From: Bacteroidales bacterium
Lineage (GTDB): Bacteria; Bacteroidota; Bacteroidia; Bacteroidales; Paludibacteraceae
Assembly (NCBI GenBank): GCA_004557405.1
Contig: SFDZ01000027.1
Coordinates: 1-44,599 of the forward strand
Reading direction: 5' to 3'
Length of the DNA stretch: 44,599 bases
In this document: positions 24,648-34,042 of the stretch, one piece after another
Layout: each line of letters starts with the position of its first letter
Numbering within the stretch: position 1 is the stretch's first letter
Translations under genes and position numbers: made by a program
Notes under the pieces: generated by a model
Database searches by the model: none
What the model was told of the DNA's origin: nothing
What the model saw: the letters and a program-made list of their open reading frames with translations, nothing else

Positions 24648-25723
24648 GATTTGATGCAAAACGGGCTTTTCACAATGCGCGCGGCTTGGGCAATTATAGT
24701 CGCGATGTGATTCGCATACTCACCACGTATGCACCGCAAAACGAGTATGTGTTGTATGCCAAACCATCGTCTGCTTACCACTTTGCCGGAACGATAACTG
24801 TGGCACCGACCGGCTTATACAACGCTATTCCGGCTTTGTGGCGCACGTTTGGCTGTGTGTCGCAAATGCAGGGGTTGGACGTCTTTCACGGCTTGTCGGG
24901 CGAATTGCCATACGGCATTCATCGGCTGCCGTTGCTGAAAGTGGTTACCATGCACGATGCCATTTTTGTGCGCTATCCCGAACTGTATAGCGCTACATAC
25001 CGACGATTGTTTACGGCCAAAGTGCAATATGCGTTGCGTGTGGCCGATGTAGTCGTTGCCATTTCGGAACAGACAAAACGCGATTTGGTAGAGTTCTTTC
25101 ATGCCGACGAACGCAAAATTCGTGTTGTCTATCAAGGATGCAACAACGTGTTTCGCCAGCCGGTATCGTTGGATTGCTGTGAACAGGTATGCCGAAAATA
25201 TCATTTGACCGACAATTTCGTGCTGACAGTTGGCGCGATAGAACCACGCAAAAACCTCGAAAATTTGATTCGGGCTATGGCGCTGTCGGCAACTAAATTG
25301 GCGATAGTCGCTGTTGGAGGCGAGTCGCATTATGCGCACCAAATGTTGGCACTGGCCAAACAACTCGATGTGAAGTTGCATCTGTTGCATGGCGTGCCGC
25401 AAACCGATTTGCCGGCTTTATACAAATGTGCTGCCGTGTTTGTCTATCCTTCGTTGTTCGAGGGGTTCGGTATTCCTATTCTCGAAGCCATGTGCGTGGG
25501 TGTGCCGGTGCTGACATCGCAAGGTGGATGTTTTCCCGAAACGGGCGGCGAGGCTGCTTTGTATGCCAACCCCGTTTGTCCGGAGGATATAGCCGATAAA
25601 CTACAGCAAATCGTAACATGCGACGAGTTGCGTGGGCGCATGATGGATGCCGGTCGTTTGCAGGCCGCAAAATTTACCGACGAAAACATTGCCGAAAATC
25701 TCTTAAAACTGTACACGAAATGA
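24638..25723 (+). CDS. GT4-family glycosyltransferase
   Basis: 361 aa from ATG 24638 (RIGFDAKRAFHNARGLGNYSRDV), overlapping the upstream stop by 10 nt. GT-B fold features: N-terminal acceptor domain with GNYSRDVIR and TMHDAIFVRYPE, the link SEQTKRDLVEFF, then the nucleotide-sugar domain with TVGAIEPRKNLENLIRA and PSLFEGFGIPILEAMCVGVPV, containing the E-x7-E motif. Cytoplasmic; it likely adds one sugar in surface-glycan assembly. ATGA overlap with the next GT4 gene shows one operon. Confidence 0.88.
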   Translation: MRIGFDAKRAFHNARGLGNYSRDVIRILTTYAPQNEYVLYAKPSSAYHFAGTITVAPTGLYNAIPALWRTFGCVSQMQGLDVFHGLSGELPYGIHRLPLLKVVTMHDAIFVRYPELYSATYRRLFTAKVQYALRVADVVVAISEQTKRDLVEFFHADERKIRVVYQGCNNVFRQPVSLDCCEQVCRKYHLTDNFVLTVGAIEPRKNLENLIRAMALSATKLAIVAVGGESHYAHQMLALAKQLDVKLHLLHGVPQTDLPALYKCAAVFVYPSLFEGFGIPILEAMCVGVPVLTSQGGCFPETGGEAALYANPVCPEDIADKLQQIVTCDELRGRMMDAGRLQAAKFTDENIAENLLKLYTK

Positions 25724-26733
25724 ATATTCTGATAGATTTGTCGATACTCAAAAATGTGAATTGCGGATTGGGGCAGGTGGCGCTCAACTACGGCTACTAT
25801 TTTCGCGATGTCTATCAACCGGTTGCCAACGAACAGATTTATTTGCTGGTGCCGAAACATTTTGTCGGACAATTTGGCCATGCTGTGAAATATGTGGTTG
25901 CGCGCAAAATTTATCGCCTTTTCCCGTGGATCATCGGTCAACGATTCGATGTGTGGCATGCCATTCATCAACTTTCGCGCTACAAACCCTATTGTCGCAA
26001 GTATGTGCTGACAATACACGATTTTAATTTTGTGTACGAGAAGCGGGGGCGCACTATCACTAAATACCTGCGCAAAATCCAACGCAAAGTCGATGCTGCC
26101 GATAAAATAGTGTGCATATCACAGTTTGCCAAACACGAAACCGAAAAGTTTATGCATCTGCACGGCGCACCTATCGATGTGGTGTACAATGGCATCGAAC
26201 GTATCGATTTGCAACCTGATAGTGTCCCGACACAAGTGGATGCCGAGGTGAAGGAGAAGAAAAATTTTCATGTGTTGCTCGATATGATGCGCTATTTACC
26301 TCAGTATCAGTTGTATATAGCCGGCAACGCATCGACGCCGTATGCCGATACGATTCGCCGACAAATAGCCGAAAAAGGTCTGACGAATGTGCATTTGCTT
26401 GGTGTTGTTGCTCCGACGGAAAAGGTGTGGCTCTATCGCCATTGCAGCGCATTTTTGTTTCCTTCGCTATTCGAAGGGTTCGGGTTGCCCATTGTAGAAG
26501 CAATGTTATTCCGAAAGCCCGTGATTTGTTCACAAGAGACCAGCCTCATAGAAATCGGTGGCGGACATGTACAGTTTTTCGAGAAAGGCTATCCACCACA
26601 ATCGTCAGCACAAACAATCGAGCGTGTCGTTGCCAATCCTCCGTGCGATGTCGATGCCGCATTTGCTTATGCCGCATCGTTCGCTTGGCGTAATCACATG
26701 CAAAGTTATCTCAACATTTATCGCGCTGAATGA
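25720..26733 (+). CDS. GT4-family glycosyltransferase
   Basis: 337 aa; start at ATG 25720 overlapping the previous stop (ATGA). Motifs: NCGLGQVALNYGYYF, TIHDFNFVYE, DKIVCISQFAKHETEKF, and FPSLFEGFGLPIVEAMLFRKPVIC with the E-x7-E pair. The insert VKEKKNFHVLLDMMRYLP replaces the usual G-R-x-x-x-x-KN loop but retains KNF. It ends convergently with the WaaL-like gene; the two coding ends overlap by 23 nt (26711-26733). Confidence 0.87.
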   Translation: MNILIDLSILKNVNCGLGQVALNYGYYFRDVYQPVANEQIYLLVPKHFVGQFGHAVKYVVARKIYRLFPWIIGQRFDVWHAIHQLSRYKPYCRKYVLTIHDFNFVYEKRGRTITKYLRKIQRKVDAADKIVCISQFAKHETEKFMHLHGAPIDVVYNGIERIDLQPDSVPTQVDAEVKEKKNFHVLLDMMRYLPQYQLYIAGNASTPYADTIRRQIAEKGLTNVHLLGVVAPTEKVWLYRHCSAFLFPSLFEGFGLPIVEAMLFRKPVICSQETSLIEIGGGHVQFFEKGYPPQSSAQTIERVVANPPCDVDAAFAYAASFAWRNHMQSYLNIYRAE

Positions 26734-28138
26734 CGGATTGTCGGTGCCTGCGAGGCATCTGCATGCCCAAATAAACTATAAGGCTAACCTGAAATGTGCC
26801 GCTGAGGAATCGGAATGGCATCTCTATCAGCATAAACAACAGTATGCTAATGCCGAAAAGCAACATCCAATAGTTGCGGCGATAGAGTGTCGTTACTAAA
26901 AACGCTACCATTAGGGTAACGGACAAAATTAGGCCGATAATGCCGCCTTGCATAGCATCTCCCAAAAACTGATTGTGTGGATAGAAATGTGCATACTCTG
27001 CAAATTCAAATCCGCTAATGGCTTGTGTCAGGTGTTCCGAAGTCATGCCACCAAGTCCGGCGCCCAACCATAGGTGTTGAGCAATGTAGTTTTTGCTGGT
27101 TTCGAACAACTTTATTCGAGTAATGTCGTGCCCAAATTCCAATGGCAAGGTCGGTCGCGCAACGAGAATAATCGTAGCGATGAGTGTGATCACTATGCAC
27201 ACTATGGCGATCATCCGTTTGTGTGTGCGCAATAGGTATAGCGACCCGCCCAATAGCACAAGTCCTGCCATGACTATACCGATGCGGCTTTGCATCAAAG
27301 CCATAAGACAGGTGCCGCAGACACACGAGAATAACCATTCGAGGGTGGTGATGAGTCTTTTCTCGTATAAATAGAAGCCGGCCAAGATGCCGCCCAAAAC
27401 CCAAATGGCGTTGTATGAGGGATGCTCGCGACCGCTCCAAGCAAATAATAATTCGTAAACGTGATATTGGTCTAAAATGGTCGATTTGTGCAAACTAAAT
27501 ATGTCCCAAATAGATACATGCAGATAGAGCAGCGTGTAAATGGAGGAACAAAAAGAGAGTATGCATGCAATGATAAAACCCTGCCAAAATGCTTTGAAAA
27601 TGCGGTTGTAGATGGTGCGCGTGGTGCCGTGTACCAAAAAACATAGCGAAAATAAGAGTAAAGGCACCATGTGGTTGAATAGCCGCAATCCGTAGTGATA
27701 ATCTTTGCTCCATAACAAACTGATGCCATTCCATATCAGATAAATCCATAGTACATAATGGCACGTCGATGGTCGTCTGATGGCGTACGGATGACGATAG
27801 GCATAAACGATTGTGGCTGCAAAAAATAGTGGTTGTATGTCCAAGGTCAGACGGGTGTTGTGTACCATGGATATGAGTAGAGCGACTGTCAACGTCCATA
27901 ACAATTTCGAATCCCAAGTGCCATGCACTTTGGCATTGTCAACCATAAATAATAGTATCGGAATAGAAAGACAAGCGAGCGATATGCACCATTGAAACCA
28001 TCGGTATTCCGAAAAGTTGACAATGATATTTACCGAAGGCGGAAACAGCAAACATAAACCATAAAAGAACGCAATGCCTATACAACTAATCATTGGCCAC
28101 GAGTGTCGCCATAGGTTATTTGGTAATGCTATGTTCAT
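26711..28138 (-). CDS. O-antigen ligase (WaaL/Wzy-type) family membrane protein
   Basis: 475 aa from ATG at 28138 (MNIALPNNLWRHSW); the longer in-frame start lies inside the upstream gene. About eleven hydrophobic segments. The large periplasmic loop contains the family-type stretch SGREHPSYNAIWVLGG and, later, GAGLGG and YPHNQFLGDAMQGGIIG; the H-N in 'HNqfl' is typical of Wzy_C/WaaL ligases. These enzymes attach O-antigen or other polymers to lipid A-core at the periplasmic side. It overlaps the upstream GT4 gene by 23 nt, as last gene of the lipopolysaccharide operon. Confidence 0.82.
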   Translation of the reverse strand: MNIALPNNLWRHSWPMISCIGIAFFYGLCLLFPPSVNIIVNFSEYRWFQWCISLACLSIPILLFMVDNAKVHGTWDSKLLWTLTVALLISMVHNTRLTLDIQPLFFAATIVYAYRHPYAIRRPSTCHYVLWIYLIWNGISLLWSKDYHYGLRLFNHMVPLLLFSLCFLVHGTTRTIYNRIFKAFWQGFIIACILSFCSSIYTLLYLHVSIWDIFSLHKSTILDQYHVYELLFAWSGREHPSYNAIWVLGGILAGFYLYEKRLITTLEWLFSCVCGTCLMALMQSRIGIVMAGLVLLGGSLYLLRTHKRMIAIVCIVITLIATIILVARPTLPLEFGHDITRIKLFETSKNYIAQHLWLGAGLGGMTSEHLTQAISGFEFAEYAHFYPHNQFLGDAMQGGIIGLILSVTLMVAFLVTTLYRRNYWMLLFGISILLFMLIEMPFRFLSGTFQVSLIVYLGMQMPRRHRQSVIQRDKC

Positions 28139-29237
28139 ACAAATTATGAATTTTTTGTAAAAATATAGGATATGAAAATGTCTCTTGAAAATGATGTTGA
28201 GCATTTTTGGTAAAAGTGGCTCGCTCTTTATCGTTTGTGGCGAGATACCCGATAGCCTTACGCCAAGCCTCGTAATCGGTCGGCGGACACAATATGCCAT
28301 CAATGCCCCGACGCAGATACTCCGGTTCGGAACCATTGTCCGAAGCTATAATCGCACAACCGATCAGCATATATTCCAGCAATGCCAAAGGGCCGCCGGC
28401 TTCGGCTACCACCGAGGGTACAATGCCTATGTCGCATTGACCGATTAGACGAAGTATGTCTGTTCGGAATCCGACAAAAATAATTTTGTCTTTGAATGGT
28501 AGTGTCTGCATTAGGAGTTCCCATGCTGCTCGATCGGTATCGCTGATGGCGCCGGCAATGAGTATGTATAACGGGATACGCTCCATAGTCGAGGATAGTT
28601 CCGGTAATAGTTGCATGATGCCTTTTTCTGCGCAAATACGTCCGTGGAAACAGACGATTTTGGCATGTGATGGCAGTTGGTATTGCCGGCGTATGTCGAT
28701 GGGAGTGTGGTCGGTGTCGTTGTGGTGTGCAACGCTGTTGTGTATGACGTGTGTGCGCGGTAAGGCGCGTTTCACACTCGGTTGACATAAAAACGTGTTG
28801 GCCACAAGTTGCGACACAAAAATCATCGTGTCGATATGCCGATAAGCCCACAACCATGTTATTTTGCTTTTGGCCGGGCCTACAATGTGTCGTGTGGCAA
28901 TCAGACGCAAATGTCCTCGACAAAATATTTTGGCATAAACGCCTATAAATATTTCTTTTAACTCGTGTATATGCAATATGGAGGCGTGCTCTTTGCGCGC
29001 AATGTTGGCCAAGCGCATGGCTGTCATAAACGAGAATTTGCCATTCCGGGTCGATGGTTTCAATAGGTATATAGGCCCCAATGTTGCAAACTTATCGCAC
29101 ATTTGTTGGCTGGTGCCCGGTTGGCATACAAAAATGATACGATAGTGATACACGGCAATCAGTTGTTGTGCCAAGGTGTAAATGTATTGTTCTCCGCCGC
29201 CCCAAAATGGCGATGCAATGTAGTGAATGATTGTCAT
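28116..29237 (-). CDS. GT4-family glycosyltransferase (lipopolysaccharide locus)
   Basis: 373 aa; ATG at 29235-29237 overlaps the upstream stop (ATGA), preferred over the longer ORF start at 29264. Features: IASPFWGGGEQYIYTLAQQL (Gly-rich N-terminal loop), HIHELKEIFIG, FVSQLVANTF, VCFHGRICAEKGIMQLL (donor-binding GR..EKG) and PSVVAEAGGPLALLEYMLIGCAI with an E-x7-E-like pair. Cytoplasmic sugar transferase in core or O-chain assembly; the sugar is not predictable. Confidence 0.86.
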   Translation of the reverse strand: MTIIHYIASPFWGGGEQYIYTLAQQLIAVYHYRIIFVCQPGTSQQMCDKFATLGPIYLLKPSTRNGKFSFMTAMRLANIARKEHASILHIHELKEIFIGVYAKIFCRGHLRLIATRHIVGPAKSKITWLWAYRHIDTMIFVSQLVANTFLCQPSVKRALPRTHVIHNSVAHHNDTDHTPIDIRRQYQLPSHAKIVCFHGRICAEKGIMQLLPELSSTMERIPLYILIAGAISDTDRAAWELLMQTLPFKDKIIFVGFRTDILRLIGQCDIGIVPSVVAEAGGPLALLEYMLIGCAIIASDNGSEPEYLRRGIDGILCPPTDYEAWRKAIGYLATNDKERATFTKNAQHHFQETFSYPIFLQKIHNLYEHSITK

Positions 29238-29956
29238 TTCCGGTGTCTCCAAAAACGTTTCCAATAGCGAATAATCAGCCGGCGGACTTGCTGCGCGTCC
29301 CAGCCGCGGGCGGTGGCGTATTCTGCAGCCAATAATTCAAAAAAATCCTGTTTCCCCCAAAGCCGACAAAAATTTCGGCAGGCTTTGTCGATGCCGACCG
29401 TTTGCCCAAATTCCATACGATTGATGTCCACCAGCTCAAAACGAATGCTGCCATCGGCATGCTTGTCGAACAAAATGTTTCCCGGCGAATAATCCTTGTG
29501 GTAAATGCCTTGTTGATGCAACCGAGCCGAAAAATACGCAAATGCCTTGACGATGTCTTCGTAGCCGGCGATGTCGTGCTCGCGAAACTCGTAAAAGCGG
29601 CGTGTCAGCGGCGATTGCTTTGTTATGAGATAACTCTCGGCCAGCAGACCATGGCGCGTGGTCAGTAAATAACCGATTGGCACCGGCGTTGGAACGCCTT
29701 TTTCTTGCAACAGCAGCGCATTGCGGTAGGCACGCTCGGCTTTCGACGGACGGAAATAGGAATAAATCACCCGATTGAGTGGCGCCGGCGTATGGTATCG
29801 TTTGATGTTGACTTGAGTGCCGTTTGGCGCTGTCGCAACGCGTATTTGGTTGCGTGCATCGTAAATCACCTGCCCGTTGTGGGCAAATGTTTGCGGAATG
29901 GTTTCTATCCACGGACGCAACTCGGGATATGCCTTGTTTACAACGATTTGACTCAT
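29234..29956 (-). CDS. Lipopolysaccharide kinase (Kdo/WaaP-like)
   Basis: 240 aa, a kinase-fold protein. VNIKRY (Lys52) is the putative ATP-contacting lysine, HKDYSPGN (153-160) the catalytic loop with Asp and Asn, and ELVDINR (174-180) replaces DFG. These match lipopolysaccharide kinases that phosphorylate Kdo or core heptose on the cytoplasmic face. It sits in a four-nucleotide-overlap chain between GT90 and GT4 genes, which supports a role in core phosphorylation. Length is normal for the family. Confidence 0.85.
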   Translation of the reverse strand: MSQIVVNKAYPELRPWIETIPQTFAHNGQVIYDARNQIRVATAPNGTQVNIKRYHTPAPLNRVIYSYFRPSKAERAYRNALLLQEKGVPTPVPIGYLLTTRHGLLAESYLITKQSPLTRRFYEFREHDIAGYEDIVKAFAYFSARLHQQGIYHKDYSPGNILFDKHADGSIRFELVDINRMEFGQTVGIDKACRNFCRLWGKQDFFELLAAEYATARGWDAQQVRRLIIRYWKRFWRHRK

Positions 29957-30921
29957 TTTGTGTCGTTTACAAGTTTCAGGTATTTATCGAGAACGCCGAG
30001 TGCAATTAGTTTCTCGCGCGTTTTATCGCGGAATGGAGCAACAAATTCATGAGCATGTCGAATGATTTGTTCGGCTTCGTCACTGTGCGTCGTATAGTAT
30101 TGCAGCCGTTCTCTCAAGTCGCTGAAGTCGGGTTTGATTTCGATGTAATGGTAATTGGGAATTAGTGTGCCTTCCATAAACCATGTCTCGTAAGTTGGAC
30201 GCGGCATCACGGCTATTGAGTTCGATGACATTATCCATTTTAGGTTGCTTGCAACATCGTTACCTTCGAGTGCTATCACAAATTTGTAATCGAGATGCTC
30301 GCGTATGGTCTTTTTCGATGTGTGCCATTCGGTTGGTGTGTCGTCAGATTTGCCCACTTCACCACAATCGCAGATGTCGCTGCCAAAATACATTTGCATA
30401 AATCGGATGCGATTCTCTTTACCTGCTATTTTTCCCCTGAAAATGGCTTTGCTCTGTTTCGCACTAAATGGTTGATGATCGTTCACAAATATAAAATGGC
30501 GTATTTTGTCGAGTTTTAGTAACACAGAGTTACTGTTGTCGCATTGTAGCGGACGGCTTTTGACGATGGTCGGTTGGTCGGGCACATACGTGATGTCGCC
30601 TTTGAGGAAACGCCACTGCAAATGATCGGGAAAATAACGCGTAAATTCGTAACTATCAAAGTAATACACTTTGCTTTTCGAACGGTGGTGCTCACCCAAT
30701 GTCGGGCTGTCGCTACTGAGTGTTATCGGTGTGTTAAGGCGACAATAATAATCTATTCGCTGTTGGATATAGTCGGCATCGGGGCGCGTTGCTATAGCCT
30801 GCAGAAGCGATTTGCAGCGGCGTCGGCACACAAACTTGGGCGTCAATTCGCGCGCGTATGCTTTGACATAATAGATAAATTTGTTGTTTTTGCCGCTGTG
30901 CAATGTATAAATGATGTTCAT
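29953..30921 (-). CDS. GT90-family (CAP10/LpsA-type) glycosyltransferase
   Basis: 322 aa from ATG 30921 (ATGA overlap with the GT9 gene); the longer upstream frame is a shadow inside that gene. Signature: KAIFRGKIAGKENRIRFMQMY, EHLDYKFVIALEGNDVASNLKWIMSSNSIAVMP, ETWFMEGTLIPNYHYIEIKPDFSDL, the CAP10 pattern also found in LpsA and lipopolysaccharide glucosyl- or xylosyltransferases. Likely adds a core sugar. All family landmarks are intact. Confidence 0.87.
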   Translation of the reverse strand: MNIIYTLHSGKNNKFIYYVKAYARELTPKFVCRRRCKSLLQAIATRPDADYIQQRIDYYCRLNTPITLSSDSPTLGEHHRSKSKVYYFDSYEFTRYFPDHLQWRFLKGDITYVPDQPTIVKSRPLQCDNSNSVLLKLDKIRHFIFVNDHQPFSAKQSKAIFRGKIAGKENRIRFMQMYFGSDICDCGEVGKSDDTPTEWHTSKKTIREHLDYKFVIALEGNDVASNLKWIMSSNSIAVMPRPTYETWFMEGTLIPNYHYIEIKPDFSDLRERLQYYTTHSDEAEQIIRHAHEFVAPFRDKTREKLIALGVLDKYLKLVNDTK

Positions 30922-31928
30922 GCGCGTTCCTCCAATAATTTGCAAACTATGGCGTTTGGAGTGATGGTGTTTAAGCAGCGGTAGTCGCCGTATCGGCATG
31001 GCTTGTTGCCGAATACGGAACAGGGACGACACGGCATGTCGCGTTGAATGCAATCGGCCTCGCGCTGCCCGTAGCCGAGAAAACCGGCATACGGGTGCGT
31101 GGCACCCCAAACGGATACAACACGCGTGCCTACCAACGATGCCATGTGCATGTTGGCCGAATCCATGGTGAGCATCACGTCTAAATGTGCCATCAACGCC
31201 AATTCGTGTGCTATTTGTTGGTCGCCACCGGCGGCGTAAGTGTGGCCGTATTGTCTGCACCAACGCTCGATGATGGCACGCTCGGAGGCACCGGCACCAA
31301 ACAAAAAGAGGGTGGTATTCGGCAGTGCCGACAAAGTGGCCACGACTTGTTCCATCTTGTCGATGGGGTAGATTTTTCCACGATGTTTGGCAAATGGCGC
31401 AATGCCTATCCATCGCGCATTGGCGGGTTTTTGGGCGGTGTGTAAATCCGAAAAATCGAGCCGTTCAAAGGTGTCGTGCGTAGCAAATCCCAAACGGGAA
31501 AAAACGTCGGCATAGCGCTCGAACGAGGTTTTTTGTTGCACAAATTGACGATGACGCCGGCGCACAAGCGCACGTTTTCCCGCACGACCTTTGTCGATAA
31601 CGGCAACTCGCTTGCCGCATAAACGGCCGACCAAACGCAACCACTGTGTGCGCAACACGTCGTGCAAATCGGCTATATAGTCGAATGAGCGGATATTGAC
31701 GTCGCACAATAGCCGATTCAACCCGACGAACCCTTTGTGGCGACCATGAAAATCGGCGGCGACAAAGTGAATGTTATGCGGCAGTCGCTCGAAAAACGGC
31801 GCACAAAACGGCCGACTCAATACCGTGATGTCCAAATCGGGATATTGTGTGGCGAGCGCATAGAGCGGCGGAACGGTCATGGCTACATCGCCCAGCGCCG
31901 AAAATCGTATGACGAGCAGTCGTTTCAA
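30918..31928 (-). CDS. GT9-family heptosyltransferase-like glycosyltransferase
   Basis: 336 aa. Starts MKRLLVIRFSALGDVAMTVP, the classic GT9 N-terminus, then WIGIAPFAKHRGKIYPIDKM (donor-binding loop), LFLFGAGASERAII, and MLTMDSANMHMASLVGTRVVSVWGATHPYAGFLGY (GT9 C-terminal signature). A C-terminal Cys cluster (DCIQRDMPCRPCSVFGNKPCRYGDYRC) is common in Bacteroidota members, by recollection. It adds heptose or another sugar to the lipopolysaccharide core. It is 3 nt from the DUF4254 gene upstream. Confidence 0.92.
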   Translation of the reverse strand: MKRLLVIRFSALGDVAMTVPPLYALATQYPDLDITVLSRPFCAPFFERLPHNIHFVAADFHGRHKGFVGLNRLLCDVNIRSFDYIADLHDVLRTQWLRLVGRLCGKRVAVIDKGRAGKRALVRRRHRQFVQQKTSFERYADVFSRLGFATHDTFERLDFSDLHTAQKPANARWIGIAPFAKHRGKIYPIDKMEQVVATLSALPNTTLFLFGAGASERAIIERWCRQYGHTYAAGGDQQIAHELALMAHLDVMLTMDSANMHMASLVGTRVVSVWGATHPYAGFLGYGQREADCIQRDMPCRPCSVFGNKPCRYGDYRCLNTITPNAIVCKLLEERA

Positions 31929-31931
31929 ACG

Positions 31932-32537
31932 CTATTTCTGACCGTACAACACAGGATTCAGTTCGGGGTCGTTGTACATTTTCATCTGTTTGTACACTTT
32001 CATGATTTTGCGACCGGCTTCGTAATCGCTCAATAAACGATCGATGGCGGCCGACAAATCGACTTTTTGCTCCATCAGAATGTCGAGTTTGGCTTGGCAT
32101 TGCGCACGGTGGCTGTCCGACACATCGGTGCGCTCAACTTCGGCGCGCATGTGGTATATTTTCAGGTGCAAAATCGACAGACGGTCGATAGCCCACGCCG
32201 GACTTTCTGTGTTGATGGCTGCATCGGGCAGGGCGTCAAGGGCATGGTATTTGTCCCAAAAATAACTGTCGATGAGTTCTACCAAGTCGGTGCGGTCTTG
32301 GTTCGATTTGTCGATGCGGCGCTTCAGTGCCAAGGCTTCAACAGGGTCGATGTGCGGGTCGCGAATGATGTCTTCCAAATGCCACTGAACGGTGTCGATC
32401 CAATTTTTCAGATAGAGATAAAATTCGATGCTTTTGGCGGCATACGGATTGACGATGGGTGCGTCCACATGGTCGGTCGTGTGGTAGTCGCTGATGGCTT
32501 GGTCAAAAATCCGGTTGCTTAGTTCCGTGAATGTCAT
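31932..32537 (-). CDS. DUF4254 protein
   Basis: 201 aa, predicted all-helical: IFDQAISDYHTTDHVDAPIVNPY, IEFYLYLKNWIDTVQWHLED, DIVDPVEALALKRRIDKSNQDRTDLVE-type pattern (IRDPHIDPVEALALKRRID), LHLKIYHMRAEVERTD. I recognise this as DUF4254, regularly found beside GT9 genes in Bacteroidota. It is first in the minus-strand lipopolysaccharide chain. No catalytic residues are known; a role as partner of glycan assembly is inferred from context only. Confidence 0.8.
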   Translation of the reverse strand: MTFTELSNRIFDQAISDYHTTDHVDAPIVNPYAAKSIEFYLYLKNWIDTVQWHLEDIIRDPHIDPVEALALKRRIDKSNQDRTDLVELIDSYFWDKYHALDALPDAAINTESPAWAIDRLSILHLKIYHMRAEVERTDVSDSHRAQCQAKLDILMEQKVDLSAAIDRLLSDYEAGRKIMKVYKQMKMYNDPELNPVLYGQK

Positions 32538-32593
32538 GATGTAATGATAATGAGTTTTTTATGTAAGATGCTTTTGGCGTGCAAAACGTTGCA

Positions 32594-34042
32594 TCAATAT
32601 TCCCAAATGAGTCCGCGCTTGGCAATGGTTACCATCAAACCGACGTCGTTGCCGAACTGCGTGCCGATGTCGGCGCCGATGGCAATCGAAAAATCCAAGC
32701 CCCACGCTTGCGGCACATGCTTCTTCACTTCGAGCAGTAGTGCAGTGTTGCGCGATTTCAGCAGGTCGTTGCCGTCTTGGTAGCGTCCGTAGTTGTCGGC
32801 GTGCGATACCAATGCACGGTATCTGAATCCGTAAATGTCGCCTTGTACGCCGATGTGATGCGCCACGACACGGTTGTTCAGCGTGGCGATGTCGCCATTG
32901 TCGTTGTACAGCGGCGATGTGATGAATGGCGTGCCGATGGTACGGTAAAAATAGTTCCAACCATTACGATAGATGCCGTTGCAAAAATAGGAGTCCGCGC
33001 CACCGAATACCATGCCATCGCGGTCGTGAAATGGCCCCGATTGGTCGGTAGTCTGAATAAATTCGTATAAAAATCCGCTAATAAACGGCCATCGACTCTG
33101 TTTCACGGCGATGCCCCAAACACCATCCGACAGATTCATCGTGTGCCAAATTGGTTTGATGGGACCGTCTTCGAAGATATTTTGCCAATAGGCCGAAATT
33201 TTCCATCCCTTCCCTTTGACGTCCACGCCTAAATTCTGCGAACCGATGTGGTTGCCGTACACATTCAGTTGGTCGTTGGCCATCACGCCGCCCGAACGTG
33301 CCAAAAAGACGTTTTTCCAATCGCCGAATGACGAACCGAGCGCGCCGTACACAGGCGAGGTGCCGCCCCATTGCGCCGCGTGATGAAATTCGTAGTTCAG
33401 ATTGACGGGCAACTTGCCGCCCAACCGCACACCGACGAATTTGTGGTGCAGATAGGCGTTTTGTATATAGACATTGTCGGCGAACCATCCGTGCGTGATG
33501 CCGCCTTTCACTTCCATGTAGCCGTAGGTGAACGGAAAGGATGTGTAGCGGTCGATGCCGATGGTGATGCGCGGCATTGGATGGATGTTTTGCGAAAACA
33601 AAAAACCGCCGCTCGATAATTCGGGGTCTTGGTTGCCCCACGTCTCGGGCTTAATGCCGATGGTGATGTCGAACACATAGAGGCGCACATGTCCGTAGAG
33701 TTGCTGAAAGAAACCGGTGCCGCCTTTCGTGTCCACGCGACCGGTCAACTCCACACCGAAGTCGTAGTCGAACCAGCGGTTGGGACGTGTGGCGGCCTTG
33801 CCGATATAGCCACTGAGGTTGCCGCTGTGCGGCTGTGCCGATATGGCGCCGAAACGATTTGTCTGCAACCAAAACGGTGCATACGTCCCCGACGAGGTTA
33901 CGGCAGTCAGTTCTACGCCATAAATGATGGAATCCGCCTGATTATCGGCCGAATCCATCGGCAGAGGCCATGGCGCCCACGCAAAAACGGTGTGCCCGAT
34001 GCACAAACAGACAATCAATATGTGGTGTCGCAGTTTGTCCAT
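32594..34042 (-). CDS. Wzi-family capsule assembly outer-membrane protein
   Basis: 482 aa from ATG 34042 (MDKLRHHILIVCLCIGHTVFA signal peptide). The ORF is open further upstream, but that part overlaps the Kelch gene. Barrel strands and signature: YGVELTAVTSSGTYAPFWLQTNRFG near the N-terminus, GSSFGDWKNVF, QNLGVDVKGKGWKISAYWQNIFEDG, and a final aromatic GLIWEY. Matches Caps_assemb_Wzi proteins, which anchor capsule or surface polysaccharide at the outer membrane. It overlaps the Kelch lipoprotein gene by 28 nt and lies just upstream of the lipopolysaccharide genes. Confidence 0.85.
   Translation of the reverse strand: MDKLRHHILIVCLCIGHTVFAWAPWPLPMDSADNQADSIIYGVELTAVTSSGTYAPFWLQTNRFGAISAQPHSGNLSGYIGKAATRPNRWFDYDFGVELTGRVDTKGGTGFFQQLYGHVRLYVFDITIGIKPETWGNQDPELSSGGFLFSQNIHPMPRITIGIDRYTSFPFTYGYMEVKGGITHGWFADNVYIQNAYLHHKFVGVRLGGKLPVNLNYEFHHAAQWGGTSPVYGALGSSFGDWKNVFLARSGGVMANDQLNVYGNHIGSQNLGVDVKGKGWKISAYWQNIFEDGPIKPIWHTMNLSDGVWGIAVKQSRWPFISGFLYEFIQTTDQSGPFHDRDGMVFGGADSYFCNGIYRNGWNYFYRTIGTPFITSPLYNDNGDIATLNNRVVAHHIGVQGDIYGFRYRALVSHADNYGRYQDGNDLLKSRNTALLLEVKKHVPQAWGLDFSIAIGADIGTQFGNDVGLMVTIAKRGLIWEY

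Noticed and set aside
29953..31413. Long 486-aa form of the GT90 protein
   Set aside because: The extra N-terminal 164 residues overlap the GT9 gene in another frame and look unnatural (HRALVQTIRPHLRRRW); the ATGA overlap start at 30921 fits the operon pattern.
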